Shown piece by piece: positions 18,747 to 27,046 of a stretch of DNA of 64,000 bases. The position numbers were made by a program, and so were the translations under genes. The notes beneath the pieces are model-generated. The model was not told where the DNA came from, ran no database searches, and saw only the letters and a program-made list of their open reading frames with translations. Source of the stretch: Latilactobacillus fragifolii (GTDB lineage: Bacteria; Bacillota; Bacilli; Lactobacillales; Lactobacillaceae); NCBI RefSeq assembly GCF_905332535.1, contig NZ_CAJOCF010000004.1:62001-126000 (forward strand). The letters run 5' to 3'. Positions within the stretch are counted from its first letter, which is position 1. Each line of letters begins with the position of its first letter.

Positions 18747-19128
18747 AGAAATCAATCACCCCATATCTTTGCCGTTTAAGTCCCAAACGACTTAACTCGG
18801 AATTCTTAATAAACATGCCACCACCAGGTACGAGATACGAACCTGAATAGGAATAACCAAGTGCGCTTTGAGTCATCTGTGTCATTGGTTCTTGATTGGT
18901 CGATGTCATCAAGGTGCGCGCAATCACGTCTACCGTCACTGAGCAAGCAACGCTAGCATAGACTGCATCAGATGCGACCATCTTATCTAAGTCCTTGCCA
19001 ACCTTACGTGCTTCAAGCCGCAACGCGTTTGAAACAACGTCCAAGAGCGCGGTTGCTCTTGCTAATTCATCTTGTTCTAATTTACGCCACATGGTTTCAA
19101 CGTTTTCAATTGTTGCAAACGACTTCAT
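18709..19128 (-). CDS. Head-tail connector protein (Gp19/Gp15/Gp42 family)
   Basis: Protein of 139 aa. Helical N-terminus (FATIENVETMWRKLEQDELARATALLDVV is split by short loops) and the Gly/Ser-Tyr C-terminal strand GYSYSGSYLVPGGGMFI match the adaptor family that binds the portal. Position after the capsid gene agrees. Confidence 0.75.
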   Translation of the reverse strand: MKSFATIENVETMWRKLEQDELARATALLDVVSNALRLEARKVGKDLDKMVASDAVYASVACSVTVDVIARTLMTSTNQEPMTQMTQSALGYSYSGSYLVPGGGMFIKNSELSRLGLKRQRYGVIDFYAEDTGNHDYIN

Positions 19129-19132
19129 CTCA

Positions 19133-19453
19133 TCACTTCCCCTGATTCATCATCAAATCATAAAGTACTTGTTTCTTGGCTTTAGGATCATATTCAATCC
19201 CTTGGGCATCTAATTCCTGTTTGATTTCTTTAATAGTAATCCCGTCGAACCCAGCCAAGTCTTCACTTACTTCTGGTTCTTTATTTGATTCGTCAACTGA
19301 CACTGGTGTTTCCGTAGCATGTTCCACCTTTTCTGTTACTGGGACAACTGCTTGCCCCACTGGAGTCGATTGGTCAAGTTGTACCCAGTTTTCACCTGAA
19401 ATTGTGCAATCTGTCATTAGAATAAAGCCTGTCTTTGTGTTTTGATATTCCAT
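19133..19453 (-). CDS. Virion-region protein with C-terminal HeH/LEM-like domain
   Basis: Protein of 106 aa from the ATG at 19453 (MEYQNTKTG), with GGAGG 7 nt upstream. The middle is acidic and low-complexity (Glu/Val/Thr). The last 35 residues (GITIKEIKQELDAQGIEYD, KKQVLYDLMM) look like a HeH/SAP-type helix-extended-helix domain often found after the capsid gene. Role in the particle unknown. Confidence 0.6.
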   Translation of the reverse strand: MEYQNTKTGFILMTDCTISGENWVQLDQSTPVGQAVVPVTEKVEHATETPVSVDESNKEPEVSEDLAGFDGITIKEIKQELDAQGIEYDPKAKKQVLYDLMMNQGK

Positions 19454-19455
19454 GA

Positions 19456-20349
19456 TTAGGCCTCCACTTTTGGTTTGATAACGCGTGCGAATTGCGTGCC
19501 ATCCATGATGCCCCATCCAATAAATGTTTCGGAACGCAAGTAAACCTGATTGTGCCCCTTCAAATCCTCGCCAGAATTGTCAGGATCACCGTAAGGAATA
19601 ACTTCTAACGGAATTTCTTTCGCATATCCCCATTTGAACATGTTGGCAAAGTCCCCGACAATTGCTAAATCATCGCCACCACCTGAAACCGTATTATTAA
19701 TATCTGCCGCTAGCCCATTGATTGTGCCAGGGTTAGCGCCCCAAGCTAATTCAGGGAACACGCGTGCATCATCTCGCGTTCGCATTGCAGCTAATGCAGC
19801 AGACATCACTGGGTCCATTGCCATCCCTGTGACAGTACCTTCTGAACCTTGGATCATGCCAACAGCAGCTTCAATGTTTGCATCTGGATTAGTCTTGTCA
19901 AAATCAACTGTTTGCGTCACTTTGCTATCAAAACTATTGTCGCCAATGATTGTTGATGCTGTCTTTGTGCGCGGGTTAATGCCATGAAATGCCATTAAGT
20001 CAATCCCACGTGCTAACTTCAAGGCATAGCCTTCATTGAATGCCTTCAAAATTTCAATTTTTCGATCTTCTGATGCAAACATAAATTCTTCTGATACACG
20101 AGCACCATATTCTACTTTAATTGGCACAATCGTTACTGGCGCAATTGTGACCCCACCATGCGTTTTCTTACCGTTTTCAGCCACGATATCAATATCCTGG
20201 TCCATTGAAAACGTAAATTCTTTACTGCCTTCAAATGGAACCGGTACTTGTTTAGCCAAAATCGCAAGAGAACTTTTCCCCTTCACCTTATTCACTAAAT
20301 CAGTCACTAATTCTGGATCAAACAAACTTCCCTTTGATAAAACTGTCAT
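19456..20349 (-). CDS. Major capsid protein (HK97 fold)
   Basis: Protein of 297 aa with the pattern SLFDPELVTDLVNKVKGKS, an E-loop region (VPFEGSKEFTFSMDQDIDIV) and GARVSEEFMFASED, typical of small HK97-type capsid proteins. No N-terminal delta domain is seen, consistent with the separate scaffold gene upstream. Confidence 0.88.
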   Translation of the reverse strand: MTVLSKGSLFDPELVTDLVNKVKGKSSLAILAKQVPVPFEGSKEFTFSMDQDIDIVAENGKKTHGGVTIAPVTIVPIKVEYGARVSEEFMFASEDRKIEILKAFNEGYALKLARGIDLMAFHGINPRTKTASTIIGDNSFDSKVTQTVDFDKTNPDANIEAAVGMIQGSEGTVTGMAMDPVMSAALAAMRTRDDARVFPELAWGANPGTINGLAADINNTVSGGGDDLAIVGDFANMFKWGYAKEIPLEVIPYGDPDNSGEDLKGHNQVYLRSETFIGWGIMDGTQFARVIKPKVEA

Positions 20350-20352
20350 TTT

Positions 20353-20823
20353 CTATTCCTCCATGTTCATATTTTCAATTAATTTGCGATAACTTTCGTT
20401 TTTATCGCCACCTTGTGGCCCCTCTGGGTCTGCAAGTGGTGGTGTTGGATTTATCGGTTTCATGAAACCTGATAGACGTTCGGCATCTTTAGTAAGCGTC
20501 GCTTCATCCTCGCCTTGCAAACGATCAGCTAGGTCAATTGGCAAGCCATGTTTTAGGGCAATTTGGGTCCGTAAATTGGCTGTTTTAAATCCTGAAATTT
20601 TAGCCATTAAGTCGGCTTTTTCTTGGTCGAATCCTTTGACCTTTTCACTGGTTTCGCTGACCGTCGTTTGTAGAGCCGAATTTTCGGCCATCAATTCTTC
20701 GTTACGTGATTTCAATTGATCGTAGTCCGCGTATTGCTTAGTTAATGTTTCCTTTTGGCGATCTAATCGGTCTTTCAAAATCTTATCTAATTCCGCTTGT
20801 GTTTCGATTACTTTAAATGTCAT
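20353..20823 (-). CDS. Scaffold protein
   Basis: Protein of 156 aa from the second ATG (20823), 7 nt after AAAGGA. Charged coiled coil (residues about 10-90) with a Pro-rich hinge (PTPPLADPEGP) and a short helical tail: the GP20-type scaffold layout. It lies 3 bp before the capsid gene. Confidence 0.85.
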   Translation of the reverse strand: MTFKVIETQAELDKILKDRLDRQKETLTKQYADYDQLKSRNEELMAENSALQTTVSETSEKVKGFDQEKADLMAKISGFKTANLRTQIALKHGLPIDLADRLQGEDEATLTKDAERLSGFMKPINPTPPLADPEGPQGGDKNESYRKLIENMNMEE

Positions 20824-20874
20824 GTTCATGTCCTTTCCCAGCTTTTCCCGGCTGTCTCGGTAATTTTTGACACT

Positions 20875-20904
20875 AAAAAAACGACACCTAGTGGATGTCG
20901 TTTT
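20875..20904 (-). terminator. Terminator after the terminase gene
   Basis: ACGACA TCCACTAGG TGTCGT hairpin followed by T7 on the minus strand, overlapping the terminase stop codon. Confidence 0.85.
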
Positions 20905-22312
20905 AATATCTGACTTTTTGTTTTGCTTTTGGTTTAAACTCGGTGCAGGCCCAGTGTGCTAGCATCGCGCTATCCATAAGACTGATGTCCATATCATCGA
21001 ACTGGGAGCGATAGCCAAATCCACCGTTGGTCCCGATGTTCCGCTTATCTGAGTTAGTCACGACCTTGGTTAATGACGGCTGCCCAGCGTGACAGATTGT
21101 CCGCTGATAAATCCCGTTTTCCCAAAGCGAATTGGCCTTAATAATCTCTTTAACGGTTGGTAGTACGGCACCTTTAATTTTGCTATCTCGCAGCTCATCA
21201 TCAAGCATTTTTTGCCCAGCAGCACCATCAATCACAATTTTCGAAACGTCCGCCTCTTTCAAAAAGCGGATTAGCCAGTGATTACCATTTCGAACTGATT
21301 GGCAATCGATTGTTTCGATAAAAATCTTGCCTGATAGTGTGCGGACTGCCACGCTCATAGCAACGTTGGTGTTGTCATTGCCGTACTTGATGCCAACAAA
21401 CAACTTACCTTTGAAGACTGGCGTAGCCTTAACCAGCAGTTGCCCCCAATCTCGTTCAGAGATAGCAGACTTCTGATTGTATTTTGGCCAATAGCCTAAA
21501 CGTTGCACATTATGATCTAGCTTGTCATCCCCAAGTTCAGCTTCGATTTTGCGTTCGGTTAAGTGATATCCCAGTGACGGATTGGACTGATACCAGGCAT
21601 CAATGTCATGGATATCCTTCATGGTCTCAACGGACCATTCCGCCCACCCCGAATACTTGCTCTTGCCGAACAAGGTGCTTTCACGATAACTCGCGAACAC
21701 GGTTCCGCTCGAAACAGGAGTTGGTGGCGTCCCGCACATGATCGTCATTGGATTGTCACTATCAGTGACCGTATACTTCAAAGCTGATTCTTGTTCAGTG
21801 GTGTATTCTTGAGCTTCATCAATAATCAGGATGTCAAAGCCCTCACCCAAGCCACCGCTGGATGTCCGCGTTCGAAACTGGATTACACCGTCGGTTGCAT
21901 AGAGTTCAAGTCGTTCCTGCCCTTTTGCCTTGATGGAATTAAAGTCGTCACCCTCGACGTAGCCGCTCTTTTCTAAATATTTTTTTAGTTTTTCGAATGA
22001 AGAATGTGACGTACTAATCCGATGGGCAGTATGCAAGATATTCAAGCCCTTTTTGAGTGCCCACATCTCAACGGCGTAAATGACTTCGGTCTTCCCGTTA
22101 CGTCGGGGAATTGAGTAGCCAAACTTCTGATGCGTCCAAAGACCATCTTGATCAACGGCCATGACGTGTTCCAGCATTTCAGCTTGCCAGGCATAGCATT
22201 TATTACCGGTTTTTTCGTAAATATCGACCGCTTCTTGATACATGGATTCGTGATATGGCAATATTACCGATTGAGTAGGATGCTGATTGCCAAATCGAAC
22301 TGTAGTAGTCAT
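20903..22312 (-). CDS. terL: Terminase large subunit
   Basis: Protein of 469 aa. ATPase part: Walker A PRRNGKTE (about residues 69-76) and Walker B LIIDEAQEY (about 160-168), then TIMCGTPP as coupling motif. The nuclease part has Asp residues at GIKYGND, IDGAAGQ and the C-terminal MDISLMDSAMLAHW. It drives DNA packaging and cuts the concatemer. Unusually it is downstream of the portal and minor head genes and has a terminator on each side. ATG at 22312 follows GGAGG. Confidence 0.9.
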   Translation of the reverse strand: MTTTVRFGNQHPTQSVILPYHESMYQEAVDIYEKTGNKCYAWQAEMLEHVMAVDQDGLWTHQKFGYSIPRRNGKTEVIYAVEMWALKKGLNILHTAHRISTSHSSFEKLKKYLEKSGYVEGDDFNSIKAKGQERLELYATDGVIQFRTRTSSGGLGEGFDILIIDEAQEYTTEQESALKYTVTDSDNPMTIMCGTPPTPVSSGTVFASYRESTLFGKSKYSGWAEWSVETMKDIHDIDAWYQSNPSLGYHLTERKIEAELGDDKLDHNVQRLGYWPKYNQKSAISERDWGQLLVKATPVFKGKLFVGIKYGNDNTNVAMSVAVRTLSGKIFIETIDCQSVRNGNHWLIRFLKEADVSKIVIDGAAGQKMLDDELRDSKIKGAVLPTVKEIIKANSLWENGIYQRTICHAGQPSLTKVVTNSDKRNIGTNGGFGYRSQFDDMDISLMDSAMLAHWACTEFKPKAKQKVRY

Positions 22313-22376
22313 GGCTCAGTCCTCCTTCAATCTTATCCGCAGTTTAACGACGTGCTTAGGTCGAAAATGTGGGTAT

Positions 22377-22408
22377 AAAAATAGCACTCGACTACGCGTT
22401 GAGTGCTA
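22377..22408 (-). terminator. Terminator overlapping the end of the minor head gene
   Basis: AGCACTC/GAGTGCT hairpin followed by ATTTTTA on the minus strand. The upstream arm lies inside the last codons of the minor head gene. Confidence 0.75.
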
Positions 22409-23174
22409 AGGTGTTCTTTTTAATGTTGAGTTGCTTGCGTGTTTCAATCTTGGCATCTCGTTGTGGATCAATCCACTTTTTTGACCAGACGTCTTGCCGA
22501 CGTCCGGAACCAGGGTGATATTCAACAGTACACCGGCATCGTTCGTGGCGCTGATAAATCTCTTCTGGCTTATCAAAGTAGTCATATGAACCAGCTAGAT
22601 TGCTACACCACTTGCACGCCTTACCAACAACGCGCCGCGTAATTTTTGGCCGCAGTCCCGACTTAGCTTGGAACTCAACATTCCTTTGTAGCACGTCATC
22701 CACAATGCTTTGGCTAAATGTGACAATTGGCTCGTTCAATAGCCACTTAATTTTGTCAAATTCTGGTTCGCTTACTAGTCGATTGACGATGCCGACAATA
22801 CGATCGCGATTCAATTCCGGCACCTGCGCTTTGAGACGCAGCCCTGCTTCACGATTCAGCTGAGTTTGCACATCAATGGCGTAGCCGGTAATCAAGTCGT
22901 AATTCTTTTTAAGCGTCTCATTAAGTACACGGTCAGCAATGTTGAAATACATGTGGCCATCTGGTAGCAATTCCGCTGTGACGTTGGTGCCGAGCACATC
23001 GGCTAAAATCTGACCAACTTCAACCGCATAATCGTTCACGTCACGGTAAGTTGCTCGTTTACGTTTCAGTAGTTGCAGCGCCGACTTCAATTTAGCATTT
23101 TCAATTGTCCGCTGATCAAATTCTTTATTGATTGTGGCCAGCAATCCCGGCACGATATCATTGTCCACTGCCAT
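22392..23174 (-). CDS. Minor head protein (MuF-like)
   Basis: Protein of 260 aa. Long helical N-terminus; C-terminal zinc-like cluster CKWCSNLAGSYDY then HERCRCTVEYHPG, the signature of MuF-type minor head proteins that follow the portal. The start is ATG 23174, or the in-frame GTG 23168 that has better spacing from AAAGGAG. It overlaps the portal gene by 17 nt. Confidence 0.85.
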   Translation of the reverse strand: MAVDNDIVPGLLATINKEFDQRTIENAKLKSALQLLKRKRATYRDVNDYAVEVGQILADVLGTNVTAELLPDGHMYFNIADRVLNETLKKNYDLITGYAIDVQTQLNREAGLRLKAQVPELNRDRIVGIVNRLVSEPEFDKIKWLLNEPIVTFSQSIVDDVLQRNVEFQAKSGLRPKITRRVVGKACKWCSNLAGSYDYFDKPEEIYQRHERCRCTVEYHPGSGRRQDVWSKKWIDPQRDAKIETRKQLNIKKNTLALNA

Positions 23175-24402
23175 CAGCTCCTTTGACGCCAGTTAAATCA
23201 CGGATTGTTTCAGCGTTCATGAACCCCGGCAATGCCTGATTCAATTTCACGGCCCCGTCACCGATTAAACTCAATGCACTGGCATCGGCTTCAAATAATG
23301 GTTCCCACTTCGGTACGGTCTTGCTGAATTGACTGCGGTAATACGGCTGTTCGTCACGTAAGCATGCAGCAACATAGGCCACATTCAGTAGACCAGACCC
23401 CAGCGAACGTTGTGCTTTGCGACCAGCAAGGCGTAAGTTTTCATGGCTAGCTTTAATCGCTTCAACACTGGCCGGATTATCGGATGCAAAGCCCAAATCA
23501 TCCATTGTTAAACCAGATTCGCCAGCAAAACCAGCGGCGGCCGTTTTAAGTTGCTCAGTGAACGGCGCCATTGATGAGGTTGAGAATTGTCCAAGCGTTG
23601 GACTATCGTTATTTTCATCTTTAGTAAACTGCAACATCGATGAAACAGTCGCTTTCCATGCATCCATTGGTTCGGCATCATTTGAAAGACCAACAACATA
23701 CTTTTGCGGATATGAATAGAACTCGGCAGTGATTTCCGCCCGTTCCAACGTCCGCTTAGCATACTGTTGGTAATACATCCCAGCACGCGAGATTCTAGAC
23801 CGGCCAAAAGGTCGCACCGCATCTGGGCGATGAATAACCGGCACTAATAAAGGGTGTCCCGTTGGATTCGGCTCGACAAAATTTTTTACCTTAGTATCGG
23901 CAAAATAAAACTGCGTTTCGGTTGGCGTGAAATAGGCTTCAACGACTGGATTACGCAAGTTGTCCCGTTCCAAAACAGCGTAGCCTTCTGTCAACAAACC
24001 AGTGATGGGGTCAATCACTCCCGTAGCATTTGTCGCCTCAATTACCTGCAAGCGCGGCAGGTCATCCGATCCTTTTGAAATATAAACGAATGCACACGAT
24101 GCAATGAGCGCGGATAAGACCACGCTATCAAAAAATACATCGGGATTATTGACCGCAAAGATTTCATTGGCTTCAAAATCGTCGTGAATAAACGCTCGAA
24201 ACACCAATCGATCGGCCAAACTGTCAACGCCTTTTCCTGTCCAGCCTAAAACTGAACGATACCGATTCCGAATCGATTGCGGAATCGTCACACTGAAACT
24301 ATTATCGACATGTTTCATCGCATATTGGTTATATCTTAGTAATGCCCGTGCTCGGTGTCGCTGTAGCTTTTGGCTAAGATAAACCTTCCCTTTTAATGCC
24401 AT
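23158..24402 (-). CDS. Portal protein (SPP1 gp6 type)
   Basis: Protein of 414 aa from the ATG at 24402 (MALKGKVYL), with AAAGGAG 8 nt upstream; the extra 22 upstream codons lack a ribosome site. Portal features: YRSVLGWTGKGVDSLADRL near residue 50, VFFDSVVLSALIASCAFVY, RPFGRSRISRAG, and the ASVEAIKASHENL helix. It forms the DNA channel of the head. It is the first gene after the HNH gene. Confidence 0.88.
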   Translation of the reverse strand: MALKGKVYLSQKLQRHRARALLRYNQYAMKHVDNSFSVTIPQSIRNRYRSVLGWTGKGVDSLADRLVFRAFIHDDFEANEIFAVNNPDVFFDSVVLSALIASCAFVYISKGSDDLPRLQVIEATNATGVIDPITGLLTEGYAVLERDNLRNPVVEAYFTPTETQFYFADTKVKNFVEPNPTGHPLLVPVIHRPDAVRPFGRSRISRAGMYYQQYAKRTLERAEITAEFYSYPQKYVVGLSNDAEPMDAWKATVSSMLQFTKDENNDSPTLGQFSTSSMAPFTEQLKTAAAGFAGESGLTMDDLGFASDNPASVEAIKASHENLRLAGRKAQRSLGSGLLNVAYVAACLRDEQPYYRSQFSKTVPKWEPLFEADASALSLIGDGAVKLNQALPGFMNAETIRDLTGVKGADGSGQ

Positions 24403-24443
24403 ATTGTCAACTCCTTTCGCATTCGCGCGAGAAAAAATGTACA

Positions 24444-24508
24444 GTGACGGCGTGAAGGACTCTCCCACCCGAGGTGGGGGAGTAACCCCCCTATCTTTCA
24501 GACCGTCA
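24444..24508. other. Strong two-tier stem-loop between HNH and portal genes
   Basis: Inner hairpin ACTCTCCCACC CGA GGTGGGGGAGT (24459-24483) inside a weaker outer stem (GACGG..GAAG with CTTTC..CCGTC). There is no T-run, so it is not a normal terminator. It is in the gap where a small terminase gene or cos would be expected. Confidence 0.5.
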
Positions 24509-24518
24509 AAACATTGAT

Positions 24519-24863
24519 TTAACGCGCTTTGTAATTAATCCATTTTATGCTTTGTGGCAGATTTCGATTGCCAATTACCTTTGGTTCTTCCTTTTCAACA
24601 AACAACTTGTCGGACTTTTGCCGGTTGCATGACCAATGCGCCAGCTGTAAGTTGTCCATCGCTGATGGATGGCCGCCCTTGCTGACTGGAATCATGTGAT
24701 CAATAACCGGACTCATCGGATCAGGCGCCTTGAGTTGCTTGTCGACTGGCTGACCACAAATGCCACAAACTGATTGCGTCTTAAGGATTATCTTCTTATT
24801 GTGTTCAAAGGCAACGCGATGCGGTCCCTGCTTGTCTGCTCGGATGGTACCACCTCCCTTCAA
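24519..24863 (-). CDS. HNH endonuclease, packaging-associated
   Basis: About 108-114 aa. HNH motif: DHMIPVSKGGHPSAMDNLQLAHWSCN is interpreted in parts as His of DHMIP, Asn of DNLQ and His of AHWSC, with the zinc pair CGIC. Such HNH proteins sit beside terminases in cos phages and help the cut. The reading frame opens at TTG 24863 with no ribosome site; a perfect GGGAGGTG instead precedes an ATC codon (24845), which begins IRADKQGPHR, where relatives start. A non-standard ATC start or a mutated ATG is possible. Confidence 0.75.
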   Translation of the reverse strand: MKGGGTIRADKQGPHRVAFEHNKKIILKTQSVCGICGQPVDKQLKAPDPMSPVIDHMIPVSKGGHPSAMDNLQLAHWSCNRQKSDKLFVEKEEPKVIGNRNLPQSIKWINYKAR

Positions 24864-24872
24864 TGATGCCAG

Positions 24873-24895
24873 GGGTCCTTGCTAGACCAGGGACC
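24873..24895. other. Imperfect palindrome upstream of the HNH gene (cos candidate)
   Basis: GGTCC..GGACC arms around CTTGCTAGACCAG in a stretch with no gene (24864-24962). Packaging sites of HNH-type cos phages often lie here. Weak evidence. Confidence 0.3.
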
Positions 24896-24962
24896 TATTT
24901 TACTTAGCTTCATGCTTACGCATAAAGTGGTCTCATGCCCCACCTCCTAATTTAAACGCAAC

Positions 24963-24992
24963 AAAAAAGGCGCACCCGATTGGATGTGCCTT
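24963..24992 (-). terminator. Terminator of the accessory gene at 25074-25871
   Basis: GGCACATCC AATC GGGTGCGCC hairpin followed by T6 on the minus strand. Confidence 0.75.
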
Positions 24993-25073
24993 ATCTGCAA
25001 ACTTCTATGCTATTACTATAAACCGTGCGAATCAATAAAACCATACACTTTGTACGGTCTCATAAAAGTCACA

Positions 25074-25871
25074 TTAGCTACCAGTATAATTCTCCATAGC
25101 CGTTTGAAGTAAGTTTAAACTTTTCTCCATCGCAACATCTTGTGGTGTAGTTACAACAGTTCCATTTTCATCGGTTACTTTTCTTACTCCATCGGTAGTT
25201 CCAACAATTAATTGTCCATGGTTTTGACTTTGTAGATATTTTCCAAATTTTGTATTTGTTATGTCATGACCACCTTCATCAAACACTTTCTGTTTCTTTA
25301 ATTTATTTGATTCAGTTGTCTCAAAATACTTATTTCCAAAATCTTCATTAAATTTAATCCATTGGGCCATCGCTGACACGTATGCATATAATATTTTACT
25401 TTGTTTTGGCCTATCTTTACCTAGCGTGGATAGTATTACCTTTTTTTCACTATTGTTAATCACTAAGCCTTTCTTAATATTAAAGTACACTTTACTATTA
25501 TACTTTAAGTTTGGATAATCTTTATTTAAATCCATTAAAAGCTTACTCGTACTCATATCTACATTAGATTTATATTTTCGAAATTCACTATCAGAAATTT
25601 TACTATGCTTATTAGATGAATTCACTGTATACAATTCTTTATAATTTGAATAAAGTTTTGCCATATTATCCATTTCAGACTTTTGCCGTGCAATGTCCGG
25701 CTTCCCTTTTAATTCGATATTTCTTTCATTTTCCCTATTATTATATTCATTATACATCGAGAACCCTCCACTAATCATTGCACCTAACACCGAACTAATA
25801 ATGCCTGTAATAATTTCAGATTTATGTTTTCGAAACCATTTATATCTGGTACTCTTCTTATTTTCCCCCAT
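25074..25871 (-). CDS. Membrane-anchored accessory protein, unknown
   Basis: Protein of 265 aa, very rich in Lys/Asn/Ser and AT, unlike its neighbours. A basic N-terminus (RYKWFRKHKSE) leads into one membrane helix (about residues 19-38, IITGIISSVLGAMISGG); the rest is a soluble, mainly helical domain with no known motif. ATG at 25871 after GAGGAG. Terminators lie directly before and after, so this is an inserted single-gene unit. Function not recognised. Confidence 0.7.
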   Translation of the reverse strand: MGENKKSTRYKWFRKHKSEIITGIISSVLGAMISGGFSMYNEYNNRENERNIELKGKPDIARQKSEMDNMAKLYSNYKELYTVNSSNKHSKISDSEFRKYKSNVDMSTSKLLMDLNKDYPNLKYNSKVYFNIKKGLVINNSEKKVILSTLGKDRPKQSKILYAYVSAMAQWIKFNEDFGNKYFETTESNKLKKQKVFDEGGHDITNTKFGKYLQSQNHGQLIVGTTDGVRKVTDENGTVVTTPQDVAMEKSLNLLQTAMENYTGS

Positions 25872-25889
25872 TACTAAATCTCCTCAACA

Positions 25890-25919
25890 TAAAAATAGAC
25901 TCACTAATAAGTAAGTCTA
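25890..25919 (-). terminator. Terminator of the ArpU-like gene
   Basis: AGACTTAC TTATTA GTGAGTCT hairpin followed by ATTTTTA on the minus strand, overlapping the stop codon. Confidence 0.8.
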
Positions 25920-26384
25920 CCGTAACTGGTCACCAACAACAACTTGTAATTCGTACTTATCAGCATCCCATTTATCCAAAAAATCTAATCGGCGGTGTAA
26001 CTCAGCGTGTTTCTTTCGAATATAAGACAGCGTGTAATGCACCTCGTCGTCCTCTGCAATCTCCTCCAGCGTCTGCCCATCAATGTACTTCTTACGGAGG
26101 ATTTGCTCCTCAATGCCATTAAATGAGCTTACTAGCTCTCTCAAATCATTTTGAGCCTGGACACGCCATTGCAATTCTTGTTCTAGCCGTGCAATCTCCT
26201 CTTCAACTCGGGCACCTTTTGACCCTTTCACCAAGTGATCATTGCTTAAATCACCACTGATTCGTCGACTTAGCTCCGCTTGTGTTTTCAAAAGATTCCA
26301 CTTCAAATACTTGATATCATGATCGAGTTGCTCATATTCTTGCAACCATTCAAACCGTCTCGCATTAATAACCAACAACGCCAC
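25917..26384 (-). CDS. ArpU/RinA-like late transcription regulator
   Basis: Protein of about 153-155 aa. A coiled N-terminal half is followed by a sigma-region-4-like helix-turn-helix (EEQILRKKYIDGQTLEEIAED, given here in two overlapping parts: EEQILRKKYID and QTLEEIAEDD). Its place between replication and packaging genes is the normal position of ArpU/RinA-type activators of late transcription. No ATG; GTG 26384 overlaps the AAAGGGG site, so TTG 26378 or 26375 is the likelier start. Confidence 0.75.
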   Translation of the reverse strand: MALLVINARRFEWLQEYEQLDHDIKYLKWNLLKTQAELSRRISGDLSNDHLVKGSKGARVEEEIARLEQELQWRVQAQNDLRELVSSFNGIEEQILRKKYIDGQTLEEIAEDDEVHYTLSYIRKKHAELHRRLDFLDKWDADKYELQVVVGDQLR

Positions 26385-26396
26385 CCCTTTGTTTGG

Positions 26397-26452
26397 TATA
26401 ATATTGGTAGGATGTCAAAGGGATGGCCGCGTTGGTAGCGCGGTCTTTTTTT
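26397..26452 (+). ncRNA. Candidate small antisense RNA between ssb and the ArpU-like gene
   Basis: On the strand opposite to all nearby genes there is an extended -10 (TGG TATAAT, 26397-26402) and, 23 bp later, a perfect terminator (GGCCGCG TTGGTAG CGCGGTC then T7). The predicted RNA is about 44 nt. No good -35 is seen. Expression is unproven. Confidence 0.4.
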
Positions 26453-26457
26453 ATGCC

Positions 26458-26880
26458 CTAAAACGGTAGGTCATCTGGCTCAACTGTCACGCCACTGTTG
26501 CTAAACAAATCTGATGCCGATGTCGGAAATGGTTCGGTTCTTCCCACTTGCCGATTGTCGTCGTTAGCAGCTTGTTTCGATTCAATAAACGTGATGTCAC
26601 TCACTACGATTTCGTTGCTGTAAACCTTTTGACCATTCTTTTCGTAATTATTGTTGCGCATATCGCCATCAAAGAGAATTTTCGACCCCTTATGGAAATT
26701 CTGGTTGATTAACTCAGCTGTCTTACCAAAAGCCTTGCAATTGAACCAGTCACTTTCATATTGCCCTGTTTGATTATCCTTATAGTGGCGCTTAACGGCG
26801 ATGCTAAACATAATCACCGTACCATTACTGTTCATTTTCGGGTCTCGGCCAATAATGCCGAATACGTTACCTAACTTCAT
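26458..26880 (-). CDS. ssb: Single-stranded DNA-binding protein
   Basis: Protein of 140 aa with an OB-fold N-terminal domain (FGIIGRDPKM; FSIAVKRHY; DWFNCKAFGKTAE) and the acidic C-terminal tip DDLPF that binds partner proteins. It coats single strands during phage replication. Fits with the HUH-type Rep, which makes single strands. ATG at 26880. Confidence 0.93.
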   Translation of the reverse strand: MKLGNVFGIIGRDPKMNSNGTVIMFSIAVKRHYKDNQTGQYESDWFNCKAFGKTAELINQNFHKGSKILFDGDMRNNNYEKNGQKVYSNEIVVSDITFIESKQAANDDNRQVGRTEPFPTSASDLFSNSGVTVEPDDLPF

Positions 26881-27046
26881 CCCTCAATACCTCCATTCGT
26901 TGAGTAGCTTGTTCCAACAATTCAACCGCCTCTTTTTTTGAACAGAGACAGCGGTGCATGATCATCGTTGGTGTGAATTTATTGCCCGACATCATGTGAA
27001 CAGCTATTGCCTACACTCTTCGTTCCCTTGTTTCACTATCCATCAT
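26867..27046 (-). pseudogene. Small early gene interrupted by an amber codon
   Basis: Reading from ATG 27046 (GGAGG upstream) gives MMDSETRERRV, then TAG, then continues in the same frame AIAVHMMSGNKFTP to VLRDEVR and a stop at 26867, overlapping ssb by 14 nt. The ATG is coupled (ATGA) to the upstream gene, so the frame was once used as a whole. A shorter product from ATG 26992/26995 (about 41 aa) is possible but lacks a clear ribosome site. Confidence 0.55.

Noticed and set aside
24519-24863. HNH gene as a pseudogene because of the missing ATG
   Set aside because: The full HNH domain is intact and an excellent ribosome site precedes ATC, so a rare start codon is as likely as inactivation.
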